The position numbers and the translations under genes are program-made. A DNA stretch of 64,000 nt from Skeletonema tropicum (lineage: Eukaryota; Bacillariophyta; Thalassiosirophyceae; Thalassiosirales; Thalassiosiraceae). Location of the stretch: positions 310,001 through 374,000 of the forward strand of contig JAWZXG010000026.1 in NCBI GenBank assembly GCA_037178625.1, read 5' to 3'. This document shows, piece after piece, positions 52,386-64,000 of this stretch (its first letter is position 1; every line of letters starts with the position of its first letter). Under the pieces are notes generated by a model. It saw nothing but the letters and a program-made list of their open reading frames with translations, was not told the DNA's origin and made no database searches.

Positions 52386-54869
52386 ATGAAAGGCGATTAT
52401 TATGATTTATATGGGAACCACGCAGCAGAATTGGGGTCTACTGTGGTCATAGTCCGTTACACGCAGGTAACGTGGCACTCATCTTCAATCCACGCACGGG
52501 TCGAGTATCTCCCCAGTTTCATTGAGTCTTTGATGATGATTTTACGACTGTTCCTTGTATGGAGAAAGGAGAGGTTCCTCCGAATTGGGAAGACCTTTGC
52601 CGTAATTCTTACGAGTCTGCTGAAGATGATGCGGTGGCTGATGCTATCCAATACTTATCTTCCCAGACTGGTGCTGAACAGGCTCCGACAACTGAAGCGT
52701 CATCGCTTAGCGCGCCATTGGAGGCTGTAGTCCGTACTGCAGCTGAAGATCCTTTGTCCGACCCTTTTGCCACGAGCTTTGATCGACTGCCTCGTGCCAA
52801 TTCCCCCAGCAGTACCAACGATCGTCCAGTTTCCGAGGGAGTTGATCTTCCCCGCCGAGTTGAGCAGCAGGAGGTGGCCACCTTAGAACCTGCTCTCAAA
52901 AGGCAACGCAAACAACCAGACGATAATTCAGGCAGACCTATCAATCTTATGACTGATTTTGATGCCTGCAGCGACGCAGATGGGGAGCAGCAGAACCAGT
53001 TGCTCATGCCCAAACAGAGTGAATCTTCACAAAGCAGGTCTCCGCCGCTCCAAACGAATTCAGGAAAAGAATGCCAAGCACGCTAAAGCGCATGTCACTT
53101 ATGGGAAGAAGGGTGTCACAAGAGCACTCACGTTGTTTGCTCTGCTCACTTCTGTGTGTGACACCAAGCTCCCCAGCCGTCCCTTGCCAGAGAATCCCAC
53201 TCGGTGGAATCGCATCGTCAATCGATTTGAAGAAATTAATGAACACTGCGACGGCACTCTCAACGATATCCATCATATAGAGTCTTAGCTACCGATGCCT
53301 CCAATGAAACTTATCTGCAGTCAAGCTATGAAGCAGGACGACAGAAACTCATTTGTTAAGGCAATGGAGAAAGAAATTGAGGATCATGAGAAGCGCAATC
53401 ATTGGAAGCTTGTCCATCGTTCGAATATCCCTCCCGGTACCAAAAGAATCAAGGCCATTTGGTCTTATAAGCGCAAACGTTACCCGGACGGAAGCCTGAA
53501 CAAACATAAAGCAAGAATTTGCTGCCATGGAGGGCAGCAAGAGTATGGTGTCAACTACTGGGAAACTTATAGTCCTGTCGTCAACACACTCACAGCAAAA
53601 CTCCTCTTGGTAGTGGCCAAACTACACGGTCTTAGCAGCAAGTCCATCGATTTTGTACTCGCCTTTCCGCAAGCAGAGGTGGATGCAGAGATATATGGAT
53701 CTCCCGATTGGATTCGAGCCGGAATTTGGACACCCATCTGCCTACCCCCTTCTCCTGTTACGCAATCTCTACGGACTCAAGCAGGGTTCTCACAATTGGT
53801 ATCAAAAACTCAAAGGCGGTTTGATCACGAAGGGTTTTGCTCCTTCCAAGATCGATCCATCCTCTACCTTCGTAAGGGTATGATTGTTTTGACTTACGTG
53901 GACGACTGCATCATTGTTGGGAACTCTTTGAAAGAGATCGACGAATTTATCAAGTCTTTGCAGGGAGGATCGGAAGAATTCATCTTGACAGATGAAGGCG
54001 ACATAGACAAGTTTCTCGGAGTGGAAATCGTCGACAGAGGGAGAGGCGAGTTCGAAATGAAGCAGCCTCATTTGATCGACATAATCCTTGAAAAGCTTGG
54101 TCTCAAGGATAACAGCTTCGCCTGTTACGTCAAGGAGAAGAAAACTCCAGCAAATACAGTTCTGCTCAACCGTGACATAGATGGGAAACCGCGCAAGACG
54201 AAGTGGAATTACAGACAAGTAGTCGGCATGCTAGGTTACCTACAAGCCAACTCTAGACCTGATATCTCCATGCCCACTCATCAATGTGCCCGCTTCTGCA
54301 TCGATCCCAAATTATAGCACGAGCAAGCCATCACAAGGATTGGCAGATATCTCCGAGACACAAGTACCCGAGGAATCATCTACAAGCCAGACAAGACGAA
54401 AGGATTGGAAGTCTTCGTGGATGCAGACTTTGCTGGCGGATGGAGCAAGAATGATCCCAACGATGTAGACAGCCTCTATGCTAGAGCAGGATACGTCATC
54501 AAGTACGCAGGTTGCCCAGTCTACTGGAAGTCGAAACTGATGAACAGCGAACTAGCTCTCAGCACGGCCGAAGCGGAGTTCATGGCTCTTTTGATTGCTC
54601 TTCGAGAAGTCATTCCATTATTGACCCACTTTCACTGCAAGGTCTGGGAGGACAATCAGTCATGTTCATGTATCGCGATGACTCGCAGGCATCACTTCAC
54701 ACCCAGGACAAAGCACATTGCTCTCAAGTACTACCATTTTATGTCTCACGTCGGGACTCGCATCAGGATTAACTATATCCACACAGAGTCTCAAGAAGCT
54801 GACATCTTCACCAAACCTGTCAAGGACCACCTCTTCTTCCCACTTCGCGTTAAGCTTATGGGATGGTAA
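52386..54869 (+). pseudogene. Copia pol relic: integrase tail, reverse transcriptase, RNase H
   Basis: Pieces in order: an integrase-end segment reading through about 52480-52620 (MEKGEVPPNWEDLCRN); a linker with KKGVTRAL-type residues; RT with NHWKLVHRSNIPPGTKRI, KHKARICCHGGQQEYGVNYW and LTYVDDCIIVG (53295-54317); RNase H with VFVDADFAGGW, STAEAEFMAL and EADIFTKPVKD (54405-54869). Defects: an in-frame TAG at 53286-53288, a frame excursion at about 53700-53870 (PIGFEPEFGHP...LYGLKQGSHNWY is in another frame) and a TAG at 54315-54317. It cannot make a whole polyprotein. The sequence style matches diatom CoDi elements. Confidence 0.85.
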
Positions 54870-55012
54870 TCCTTCAATGTACCTCCTCCCGATTCGGCAG
54901 GTCACTAATATGCGGTTTCTTAGGTCCCCAGCAACTGCACCAGCAGTCAAGTGTTTTTTTCTTTTCTTTTCAATCTTATCAATATCACTACTGACGACGG
55001 TTTCAGAGGGAG

Positions 55013-55313
55013 TGTGAGCTTAGACGGGACTCACAAGAGTCACGTCGACTTCATTGGAAACCTCTCGACAGCATTGAGTGACATAGAATGATTACGTCAA
55101 GTGCGTCAGAGTCGCATCAGCCAAAGTAACCACGTGGACAATGCACAGATGCACTCGTTGGCAAATCAAACTCTAAAATAATCACACAATTCTCTTTCAT
55201 TAGAACATTGTCAACATCGTCGTAGACGATATCTCCAAAGCGTTAGCTTACCCTTGCCAATTGCCATCACAGATGACCCAAGCTACGACAGCTGCATCAC
55301 AAAGCAACCTAAT
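55013..55313 (+). repeat. Probable 3' LTR of the copia element, truncated
   Basis: Begins TGTGAGCTTAGACGGGACTC directly after a purine tract and runs ~300 bp up to the macrosatellite junction. No CA end and no second LTR are visible, so it is likely cut off. Confidence 0.55.
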
Positions 55314-56276
55314 ATCTATCTCTACAAGCTATGCTATAGCTTGGTAGATGACCTAATGCCGCCAAGTGCTGTGTTACAGTCGAGCAACTAACATATCGTA
55401 TCAAGCGTTGTCTCTCGTGAAATTGCCCCCTGCCTCTCTAGAGCTAGAGGCCTAGCTGAGCCTGCCACCGTGCGGACAAACTGAAACTGAATAGTTGCGT
55501 GGGCGCGAGCTGCCACAGCGGAGAGCGACACGAAGATGAAAGATAGAAAGTTGCTAGAGAGCTTCTTCCTGAGATCTTATGATTGAATGACTACCGAAAG
55601 AATCGAAGGCTCTAGATCTAGATCGAGAGAGAAATAGAGAAACAACATCTGATAAATGCAATCCTACCTTGTGATAGTTGATTGTGAGGCTGGGACGTCA
55701 GCGTCAGTTTGCCCGCTATTCACAAATGAAAGCAACTACAACCGTTCTTTTCAAGAAGAACAATCAGTATTAGCTCTTCTTTTGAGTTGTACATAATCAG
55801 AAGCAATGCACCTGCACAGTCACTTACGCAGTATATAGGTGTGAACATTTCTCTAGTTGAGGTGATCGGACAAGTCGAGTACCGGATTGACACAACATGT
55901 TCAAGTTGCGAGAAATATCTCTGGTTTAGATTGATCTTCACCTGCCGCTGCACCGCTGGCTGGTATGTACAAATGCAGTTTCAAAGCTCCCAGTGAAAAG
56001 ATTATATTCATTGTTGCCACAATTACATTTCAGGGGACGATCACAATCGGATCCAGGGCCGGGAGGGGACTGTGCTCGTATTCATATTCATACGCTTGTT
56101 CATGATGATGAGCCGCATCTCTCTTCTGTTTGCTGTAACCAAACCAACCCAATTCTTCACTCCTCCTTTCTCACGAAGCATCCATATCCACTATGAGTCC
56201 CACTGTCAATTCGTGCTCCATGGGGTCGCACGTTTTGCCTTCAAGGACGTTCTGAAACGCAAGAGGTGGCATCCCA

Positions 56277-56388
56277 GCCCCAGCCCCAGCACCAGCACCA
56301 GCCCCAGCCCCAGCCCCAGCCCCAGCCCCAGCCCCAGCCCCAGCTCCAGCCCCAGCCCCAGCCCCAGCCCCAGCCCCAGCCCCACCCT
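56277..56388. repeat. (AGCCCC)n hexanucleotide tract, long allele 1
   Basis: Roughly 18 hexamer units including variants agcacc and agctcc. In neighbouring units the tract has only 2-7 hexamers (46147-46180, 46795-46825, 48169-48184, 49547-49582, 50934-50968). The minus strand reads (GGGGCT)n and can form G-quadruplexes. Confidence 0.9.
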
Positions 56389-57735
56389 CATATTCACATT
56401 CACCTTCATGGTGGAACTTGACTTGCGCTTGAGTCGTCGCATCTTACCTACAAACAATGACAAGACTTCTCTTCTCTACTTCGAAGGGGGCAACGATGAA
56501 GAGACTGGTCATTTGAAGATATCTATTGTTGTCAGCAGGACAAGCCGGCCGTAGAATGTGCTGAGTCTGTGTGCTTTGAAAGTAGTAAGGAGGTCAAGAT
56601 TCTTCAGCGTAAGGTACAGTCTTGTGTGTTGGAGAGGCATTAGCCAATGCTCCTGATGATACTTCATCTATCGTATCAAACGTTGTCACTGTAGCAATGA
56701 GCCGCTTGTAGCGTAGTGGCCCAAAACACTTGCCTACGATAGCATAGAAGCAGATCAGGATTGCATAGACGTGACACATCTATCTCTACAAGCTATGCTA
56801 TAGCTTGGTAGATGACCTAATGCCGCCAAGTGCTGTGTTACAGTCGAGCAACTAACATATCGTATCAAGCGTTGTCTCTCGTGAAATTGCCCCCTGCCTC
56901 TCTAGAGCTAGAGGCCTAGCTGAGCCTGCCACCGTGCGGACAAACTGAAACTGAATAGTTGCGTGGGCGCGAGCTGCCACAGCGGAGAGCGACACGAAGA
57001 TGAAAGATAGAAAGTTGCTAGAGAGCTTCTTCCTGAGATCTTATGATTGAATGACTACCGAAAGAATCGAAGGCTCTAGATCTAGATCGAGAGAGAAATA
57101 GAGAAACAACATCTGATAAATGCAATCCTACCTTGTGATAGTTGATTGTGAGGCTGGGACGTCAGCGTCAGTTTGCCCGCTATTCACAAATGAAAGCAAC
57201 TACAACCGTTCTTTTCAAGAAGAACAATCAGTATTAGCTGTTCTTTTGAGTTGTACATAATCAGAAGCAATGCACCTGCACAGTCACTTACGCAGTATAT
57301 AGGTGTGAACATTTCTCTAGTTGAGGTGATCGGACAAGTCGAGTACCGGATTGACACAACATGTTCAAGTTGCGAGAAATATCTCTGGTTTAGATTGATC
57401 TTCACCTGCCGCTGCACCGCTGGCTGGTATGTACAAATGCAGTTTCAAAGCTCCCAGTGAAAAGATTATATTCATTGTTGCCACAATTACATTTCAGGGG
57501 ACGATCACAATCGGATCCAGGGCCGGGAGGGGACTGTGCTCGTATTCATATTCATACGCTTGTTCATGATGAGCCGCATCTCTCTTCTGTTTGCTGTAAC
57601 CAAACCAACCCAATTCTTCACTCCTCCTTTCTCACGAAGCATCCATATCCACTATGAGTCCCACTGTCAATTCGTGCTCCATGGGGTCGCACGTTTTGCC
57701 TTCAAGGACGTTCTGAAACGCAAGAGGTGGCATCC

Positions 57736-57899
57736 CAGCCCCAGCCCCAGCACCAGCACCAGCCCCAGCCCCAGCCCCAGCCCCAGCCCCAGCCCCAGCC
57801 CCAGCCCCAGCCCCAGCCCCAGCCCCAGCCCCAGCCCCAGCTCCAGCTCCAGCCCCAGCCCCAGCCCCAGCCCCAGCCCCAGCCCCAGCCCCAGCCCCA
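57736..57899. repeat. (AGCCCC)n hexanucleotide tract, long allele 2
   Basis: About 27 hexamers, the longest tract in the window, with the same agcacc doublet near its left end and agctcc doublet in the middle as the neighbouring long tracts. It translates as Ser-Pro, Pro-Gln or Gly-Leu dipeptide runs depending on frame, so frames through it are not evidence of genes. Confidence 0.9.
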
Positions 57900-59250
57900 C
57901 TGTCATATTCACATTCACCTTCATGGTGGAACTTGACTTGCGCTTGAGTCGTCGCATCTTACCTACAAACAATGACAAGACTTCTCTTCTCTACTTCGAA
58001 GGGGGCAACGATGAAGAGACTGGTCATTTGAAGATATCTATTGTTGTCAGCAGGACAAGCCGGCCGTAGAATGTGCTGAGTCTGTGTGCTTTGAAAGTAG
58101 TAAGGAGGTCAAGATTCTTCAGCGTAAGGTACAGTCTTGTGTGTTGGAGAGGCATTAGCCAATGCTCCTGATGATACTTCATCTATCGTATCAAACGTTG
58201 TCACTGTAGCAATGAGCCGCTTGTAGCGTAGTGGCCCAAAACACTTGCCTACGATAGCATAGAAGCAGATCAGGATTGCATAGACGTGACACATCTATCT
58301 CTACAAGCTATGCTATAGCTTGGTAGATGACCTAATGCCGCCAAGTGCTGTGTTACAGTCGAGCAACTAACATATCGTATCAAGCGTTGTCTCTCGTGAA
58401 ATTGCCCCCTGCCTCTCTAGAGCTAGAGGCCTAGCTGAGCCTGCCACCGTGCGGACAAACTGAAACTGAATAGTTGCGTGGGCGCGAGCTGCCACAGCGG
58501 AGAGCGACACGAAGATGAAAGATAGAAAGTTGCTAGAGAGCTTCTTCCTGAGATCTTATGATTGAATGACTACCGAAAGAATCGAAGGCTCTAGATCTAG
58601 ATCGAGAGAGAAATAGAGAAACAACATCTGATAAATGCAATCCTACCTTGTGATAGTTGATTGTGAGGCTGGGACGTCAGCGTCAGTTTGCCCGCTATTC
58701 ACAAATGAAAGCAACTACAACCGTTCTTTTCAAGAAGAACAATCAGTATTAGCTGTTCTTTTGAGTTGTACATAATCAGAAGCAATGCACCTGCACAGTC
58801 ACTTACGCAGTATATAGGTGTGAACATTTCTCTAGTTGAGGTGATCGGACAAGTCGAGTACCGGATTGACACAACATGTTCAAGTTGCGAGAAATATCTC
58901 TGGTTTAGATTGATCTTCACCTGCCGCTGCACCGCTGGCTGGTATGTACAAATGCAGTTTCAAAGCTCCCAGTGAAAAGATTATATTCATTGTTGCCACA
59001 ATTACATTTCAGGGGACGATCACAATCGGATCCAGGGCCGGGAGGGGACTGTGCTCGTATTCATATTCATACGCTTGTTCATGATGAGCCGCATCTCTCT
59101 TCTGTTTGCTGTAACCAAACCAACCCAATTCTTCACTCCTCCTTTCTCACGAAGCATCCATATCCACTATGAGTCCCACTGTCAATTCGTGCTCCATGGG
59201 GTCGCACGTTTTGCCTTCAAGGACGTTCTGAAACGCAAGAGGTGGCATCC

Positions 59251-59408
59251 CAGCCCCAGCCCCAGCACCAGCACCAGCCCCAGCCCCAGCCCCAGCCCCA
59301 GCCCCAGCCCCAGCCCCAGCCCCAGCCCCAGCCCCAGCCCCAGCCCCAGCTCCAGCTCCAGCCCCAGCCCCAGCCCCAGCCCCAGCCCCAGCCCCAGCCC
59401 CAGCCCCA
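59251..59408. repeat. (AGCCCC)n hexanucleotide tract, long allele 3
   Basis: About 26 hexamers with the same internal variant pattern as 57736-57899, one hexamer shorter, so the two units probably arose by recent whole-unit duplication. The next two units (about 60758-60788 and 62134-62166) drop back to ~5 hexamers. Confidence 0.9.
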
Positions 59409-62400
59409 CCGTCATATTCACATTCACCTTCATGGTGGAACTTGACTTGCGCTTGAGTCGTCGCATCTTACCTACAAACAATGACAAGACTTCTCTTCTC
59501 TACTTCGAAGGGGGCAACGATGAAGAGACTGGTCATTTGAAGATATCTATTGTTGTCAGCAGGACAAGCCGGCCGTAGAATGTGCTGAGTCTGTGTGCTT
59601 TGAAAGTAGTAAGGAGGTCAAGATTCTTCAGCGTAAGGTACAGTCTTGTGTGTTGGAGAGGCATTAGCCAATGCTCCTGATGATACTTCATCTATCGTAT
59701 CAAACGTTGTCACTGTAGCAATGAGCCGCTTGTAGCGTAGTGGCCCAAAACACTTGCCTACGATAGCATAGAAGCAGATCAGGATTGCATAGACGTGACA
59801 CATCTATCTCTACAAGCTATGCTATAGCTTGGTAGATGACCTAATGCCGCCAAGTGCTGTGTTACAGTCGAGCAACTAACATATCGTATCAAGCGTTGTC
59901 TCTCGTGAAATTGCCCCCTGCCTCTCTAGAGCTAGAGGCCTAGCTGAGCCTGCCACCGTGCGGACAAACTGAAACTGAATAGTTGCGTGGGCGCGAGCTG
60001 CCACAGCGGAGAGCGACACGAAGATGAAAGATAGAAAGTTGCTAGAGAGCTTCTTCCTGAGATCTTATGATTGAATGACTACCGAAAGAATCGAAGGCTC
60101 TAGATCTAGATCGAGAGAGAAATAGAGAAACAACATCTGATAAATGCAATCCTACCTTGTGATAGTTGATTGTGAGGCTGGGACGTCAGCGTCAGTTTGC
60201 CCGCTATTCACAAATGAAAGCAACTACAACCGTTCTTTTCAAGAAGAACAATCAGTATTAGCTCTTCTTTTGAGTTGTACATAATCAGAAGCAATGCACC
60301 TGCACAGTCACTTACGCAGTATATAGGTGTGAACATTTCTCTAGTTGAGGTGATCGGACAAGTCGAGTACCGGATTGACACAACATGTTCAAGTTGCGAG
60401 AAATATCTCTGGTTTAGATTGATCTTCACCTGCCGCTGTACCGCTGGCTGGTACAAATGCAGTTTCAAAGCTCCCAGTGAAAAGATTATATTCATTGTTG
60501 CCACAATTACATTTCAGGGGACGATCACAATCGGATCCAGGGCCGGGAGGGGACTGTGCTCGTATTCATATTCATACGCTTGTTCATGATGAGCCGCATC
60601 TCTCTTCTGTTTGCTGTAACCAAACCAACCCAATTCTTCACTCCTCCTTTCTCACGAAGCATCCATATCCACTATGAGTCCCACTGTCAATTCGTGCTCC
60701 ATGGAGTCGCACGTTTTGCCTTCAAGGACGTTCTGAAACGCAAGAGGTGGCATCCCAGCCCCAGCCCCAGCCCCAGCCCCAGCCCCACCGTCATATTCAC
60801 ATTCACCTTCATGGTGGAACTTGACTTGCGCTTGAGTCGTCGCATCTTACCTACAAACAATGACAAGACTTCTCTTCTCTACTTCGAAGGGGGCAACGAT
60901 GAAGAGACTGGTCATTTGAAGATATCTATTGTTGTCAGCAGGACAAGCCGGCCGTAGAATGTGCTGAGTCTGTGTGCTTTGAAAGTAGTAAGGAGGTCAA
61001 GATTCTTCAGCGTAAGGTACAGTCTTGTGTGTTGGAGAGGCATTAGCCAATGCTCCTGATGATACTTCATCTATCGTATCAAACGTTGTCACTGTAGCAA
61101 TGAGCCGCTTGTAGCGTAGTGGCCCAAAACACTTGCCTACGATAGCATAGAAGCAGATCAGGATTGCATAGACGTGACACATCTATCTCTACAAGCTATG
61201 CTATAGCTTGGTAGATGACCTAATGCCGCCAAGTGCTGTGTTACAGTCGAGCAACTAACATATCGTATCAAGCGTTGTCTCTCGTGAAATTGCCCCCTAC
61301 CTCTCTAGAGCTAGAGGCCTAGCTGAGCCTGCCACCGTGCGGACAAACTGAAACTGAATAGTTGCGTGGGCGCGAGCTGCCACAGCGGAGAGCGACACGA
61401 AGATGAAAGATAGAAAGTTGCTAGAGAGCTTCTTCCTGAGATCTTATGATTGAATGACTACCGAAAGAATCGAAGGCTCTAGATCTAGATCGAGAGAGAA
61501 ATAGAGAAACAACATCTGATAAATGCAATCCTACCTTGTGATAGTTGATTGTGAGGCTGGGACGTCAGCGTCAGTTTGCCCGCTATTCACAAATGAAAGC
61601 AACTACAACCGTTCTTTTCAAGAAGAACAATCAGTATTAGCTGTTCTTTTGAGTTGTACATAATCAGAAGCAATGCACCTGCACAGTCACTTACGCAGTA
61701 TATAGGTGTGAACATTTCTCTAGTTGAGGTGATCGGACAAGTCGAGTACCGGATTGACACAACATGTTCAAGTTGCGAGAAATATCTCTGGTTTAGATTG
61801 ATCTTCACCTGCCGCTGTACCGCTGGCTGGTACAAATGCAGTTTCAAAGCTCCCAGTGAAAAGATTATATTCATTGTTGCCACAATTACATTTCAGGGGA
61901 CGATCACAATCGGATCCAGGGCCGGGAGGGGACTGTGCTCGTATTCATATTCATACGCTTGTTCATGATGAGCCGCATCTCTCTTCTGTTTGCTGTAACC
62001 AAACCAACCCAATTCTTCACTCCTCCTTTCTCACGAAGCATCCATATCCACTATGAGTCCCACTGTCAATTCGTGCTCCATGGAGTCGCACGTTTTGCCT
62101 TCAAGGACGTTCTGAAACGCAAGAGGTGGCATCCCAGCCCCAGCCCCAGCCCCAGCCCCAGCCCCACCCTCATATTCACATTCACCTTCATGGTGGAACT
62201 TGACTTGCGCTTGAGTCGTCGCATCTTACCTACAAACAATGGCAAGACTTCTCTTCTCTACTTCGAAGGGGGCAACGATGAAGAGACTGGTCATTTGAAG
62301 ATATCTATTGTTGTCAGCAGGACAAGCCCGTAGAATGTGCTGAGTCTGTGTGCTTTGAAAGTAGTAAGGAGGTCAAGATTCTTCAGCGTAAGGTACAGTC

Positions 62401-62455
62401 TTGTGTGTTGGAGAGGCATTAGCCAATGCTCCTGATGATACTTCATCTATCGTAT

Positions 62456-63181
62456 AAACAGGGGCGCGCAGAATGTGGCGAGCGTGGTGGCGTGGTGGTG
62501 CCTGTGGCGGGATCAGCGCGGGCCCTCGGGGCCTGTCGAGTATTGTGTCATTTTGTAGTTGGCCATTGCACTTTGGTTTGTTAGTCTTTTTACAACGGAA
62601 TCCGGCTATAAAGTTGCTCTGCAATGACGTCATAGACGTAGTGTATTTGGTGGACGGTGATGTTCTGGTTTGTGATGTTAGATAATTACTTGAGTATTTA
62701 CTAAAATTGTGTTGTGCACAATTTTACCAATTCAAATTGTCTTTCTCGTGATTGACAATTTCTCTAGCTTCTTCGCGGAAATGACAAAACTGACATTCTC
62801 CACCTCCGGCGCATCTTTTTTTTTTGGATTTTGCCACGTCTGTGTCACTTCAACTTCAACAACACGTCATTACACCTGAGCTGTTGGTTCTCATTTGTCT
62901 GTGAGACATACGCATGCATTTTCATCGATATTGTGTCACGTTTGTGACAAATTCAATAGACAAAAATTTGTCGGAATTGGTATACACAATTATTTCTCCG
63001 TCTATCCATGTCTTTATTCTTTCTCTCTCTGACAGCATTGTTCCTCCTGCTTCGCTTCGGTGGTCAACCAAAATTGCTTCGGTGCACATTGTCCGTCGCT
63101 GTCGATCTATTTGTACATCGCGTTCATTAAGTATTGGTGTATGTAAACCTCTCTACTTCTTATCAATCTTATTACGCAATC
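62456..63181. other. Intergenic region after the macrosatellite
   Basis: Unique sequence; the first ~60 bases are G-rich. No gene is recognised. The last 200 bp are T/C-rich and probably include the promoter of the next gene. The phrase tgtgtcacgtttgtgaca near 62932 is partly palindromic. Confidence 0.4.
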
Positions 63182-64000
63182 ATGATAATTGGCAATACCG
63201 ATGCTGCTGCCGCGACTTCAACTGGTGGATCTAACTGCGAGGGTTCTCGTTATTTGATGAGTAATCCTAGCGGCCTTAAGTGGCAGGCAAGCGCAAGTGC
63301 TTCAAAGTCATCTGATGCAGCGGCATCGTCTACTTCGACGGAGTTATCTCATGTGGGACAGGAGCAGGAGACTGATGCCGATGCCGCGACTTCAACTGTT
63401 GGATCTGATGGCAAGGTTCTTCGTTGCTTGTTAAGTCAACCTTGTGGGCTTAAGCGTCGCGCATGTTCTTCGAAGTCGGCTGATGCTTCGACCTCATCTA
63501 CTTTGACGGAGTTGTCTCACAGCGGACTGGAGCGGGGACATGTTTCGATGAAGGCTTCATCTTCTCCTTGTAACTGGAAATGGTATGATTATCCTTGGGC
63601 TACCATCCGCACAAACGATCCTATCTTTCGATCCATGGCATCATTTGTTGTCGGTGAGAGTGAGAGTAAAAAGCTTGATAGCCTTCCTTTGTCACAATTG
63701 CTGTCTACCGCTTTGGCTGTCTTCAATGTCTTCTGCTTACAGATGATCCTGGTCGAGCTCGGTGGCTCTAATTTTGGTCTAACCAAAGATGAACTGATTG
63801 CAAGAGTGGTAAGCTTGTTGATGGATCGAGAGAACTTGGAGATGACCGATCCAAAATGTGACAAAAATGTGAAATCGGGGTGAGTGCCTACCTTTAACCC
63901 TATATTGGGTTAATGAACAGTTCGTAAAACTGTGCAGTGAACAATTTTAACAATTAATCCAATCCCGACCTGCATACTCTCAACTTTGCAGGACCAAGGA
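63182..64000 (+). CDS. Unrecognised protein, 5' part, continues past the window
   Basis: Exon 1 runs from ATG 63182 (MIIGNTDAAAATSTGG...) to 63879, followed by a GT-AG intron (63880-63991, gtgagt...tttgcag) and a second exon starting gaccaagga that leaves the window; the junction gives SG-TK in frame. The protein has two tandem ~58-residue repeats: TDAAAATSTGGSNCEGSRYL...TELSHVGQEQE and TDADAATSTVGSDGKVLRCL...TELSHSGLERG. A globular part follows (WKWYDYPWATIRTNDPIFRS; LTKDELIARVVSLLMD), whose last helix-like stretch could be SAP-like. Function is unknown. Confidence 0.6.

Larger units (their letters stand above)
51377..55313 (+). mobile_element. Decayed Ty1/copia retrotransposon inside the macrosatellite
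   Basis: The macrosatellite is broken at aagcta (51376) and resumes at 55314. The inserted block carries copia-type integrase tail, reverse transcriptase and RNase H in pol order Int-RT-RH, then a polypurine tract (cagagggag) and an LTR-like sequence starting TGTGAG at 55013. Gag, protease and most of the integrase are not recognisable. There is no matching left LTR in the block. The flanking sequence atctatctctacaagcta is present on both sides (51359-51376 and 55314-55331), too long for a normal 5-bp copia duplication. Confidence 0.8.
55314..62455. repeat. Macrosatellite array, right block
   Basis: Continuation of the same unit in the same orientation, phase marks at 55614, 57078, 58593, 60102 and 61481. 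Unit lengths are 1464, 1515, 1509 and 1379 bp; the variation comes mostly from the AGCCCC tract. The array ends in the middle of a unit at cttcatctatcgtat (62455), joined to unique DNA. The last two units have gctggtacaaatgc in place of gctggtatgtacaaatgc, a 4-bp loss that lengthens the 69-aa frame to 104 aa. Confidence 0.95.

Noticed and set aside
57736..57899. CRISPR-like or telomere-like array
   Set aside because: It is a pure hexamer microsatellite without spacers; GGGGCT is not a known telomere repeat and the tract is internal to a longer unit.
57727..57978. Long frames of Pro-Gln, Ser-Pro or Gly-Leu dipeptides (also 56206-56463 and 59182-59487)
   Set aside because: They are translations of the AGCCCC hexamer tract in different frames and strands; not genes.

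Overview
This window looks like nuclear DNA of a stramenopile, most probably a diatom. The support is short GT-AG introns of about 70-110 bp, a Ty1/copia element of the diatom (CoDi-like) type, tandem AP2 domains, a BspA-type leucine-rich-repeat relic, a Crypton-like tyrosine recombinase relic and a Rep/PIF1 Helitron. Genus level cannot be given from sequence alone. Few host genes are present; most of the window is mobile or repetitive DNA.

Layout. (1) 1-18.34 kb: a 3.85-kb segment occurs twice in tandem. Copy A (1-3639) is free of the later insertions. Copy B (3848-18339) has been opened by three of them: a 6.66-kb non-LTR retrotransposon (4378-11040, minus strand, 17-bp target duplication) and two copies of a DNA transposon with CACACC termini and 4-bp target duplications (12022-14000 and 14126-16302, inverted to each other). 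Each copy carries a C48/Ulp1-like protease relic, a 243-bp hAT-like MITE and a three-exon MFS (Atg22-like) transporter gene. Only copy B runs into a complete EngB-family GTPase gene (18165-19751); copy A keeps just its last ~58 codons.

(2) 19.75-25.0 kb: gene-poor DNA with a tyrosine-recombinase relic, a transposase-like relic and a 513-bp MITE. (3) 25.0-28.7 kb: a four-exon gene for a double-C2, membrane-anchored protein, bracketed by a ~120-bp direct repeat. (4) 29.69-34.22 kb: a complete-looking 4.54-kb DNA transposon with 15-bp perfect inverted termini and an 8-bp target duplication, encoding a spliced ~1336-aa putative transposase. (5) 35.4-42.4 kb: a coding-type tandem repeat, a tRNA-like foldback and a 2021-aa Helitron Rep-helicase. 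(6) 44.3-45.5 kb: decayed LRR and AP2 genes.

(7) 45.5-62.46 kb: a macrosatellite of ~1.36-1.52-kb units containing a GGGGCT/AGCCCC hexanucleotide tract of very variable length, interrupted by a decayed copia element (about 51.38-55.31 kb). (8) 62.46-64 kb: the 5' part of an unrecognised gene that leaves the window.

How the genes relate: the host genes (transporter, organellar GTPase, C2 membrane protein) show no common pathway. The window is mainly a record of successive invasions. Copies A and B are nearly identical outside one patch, so the three insertions found only in copy B are younger than the duplication.
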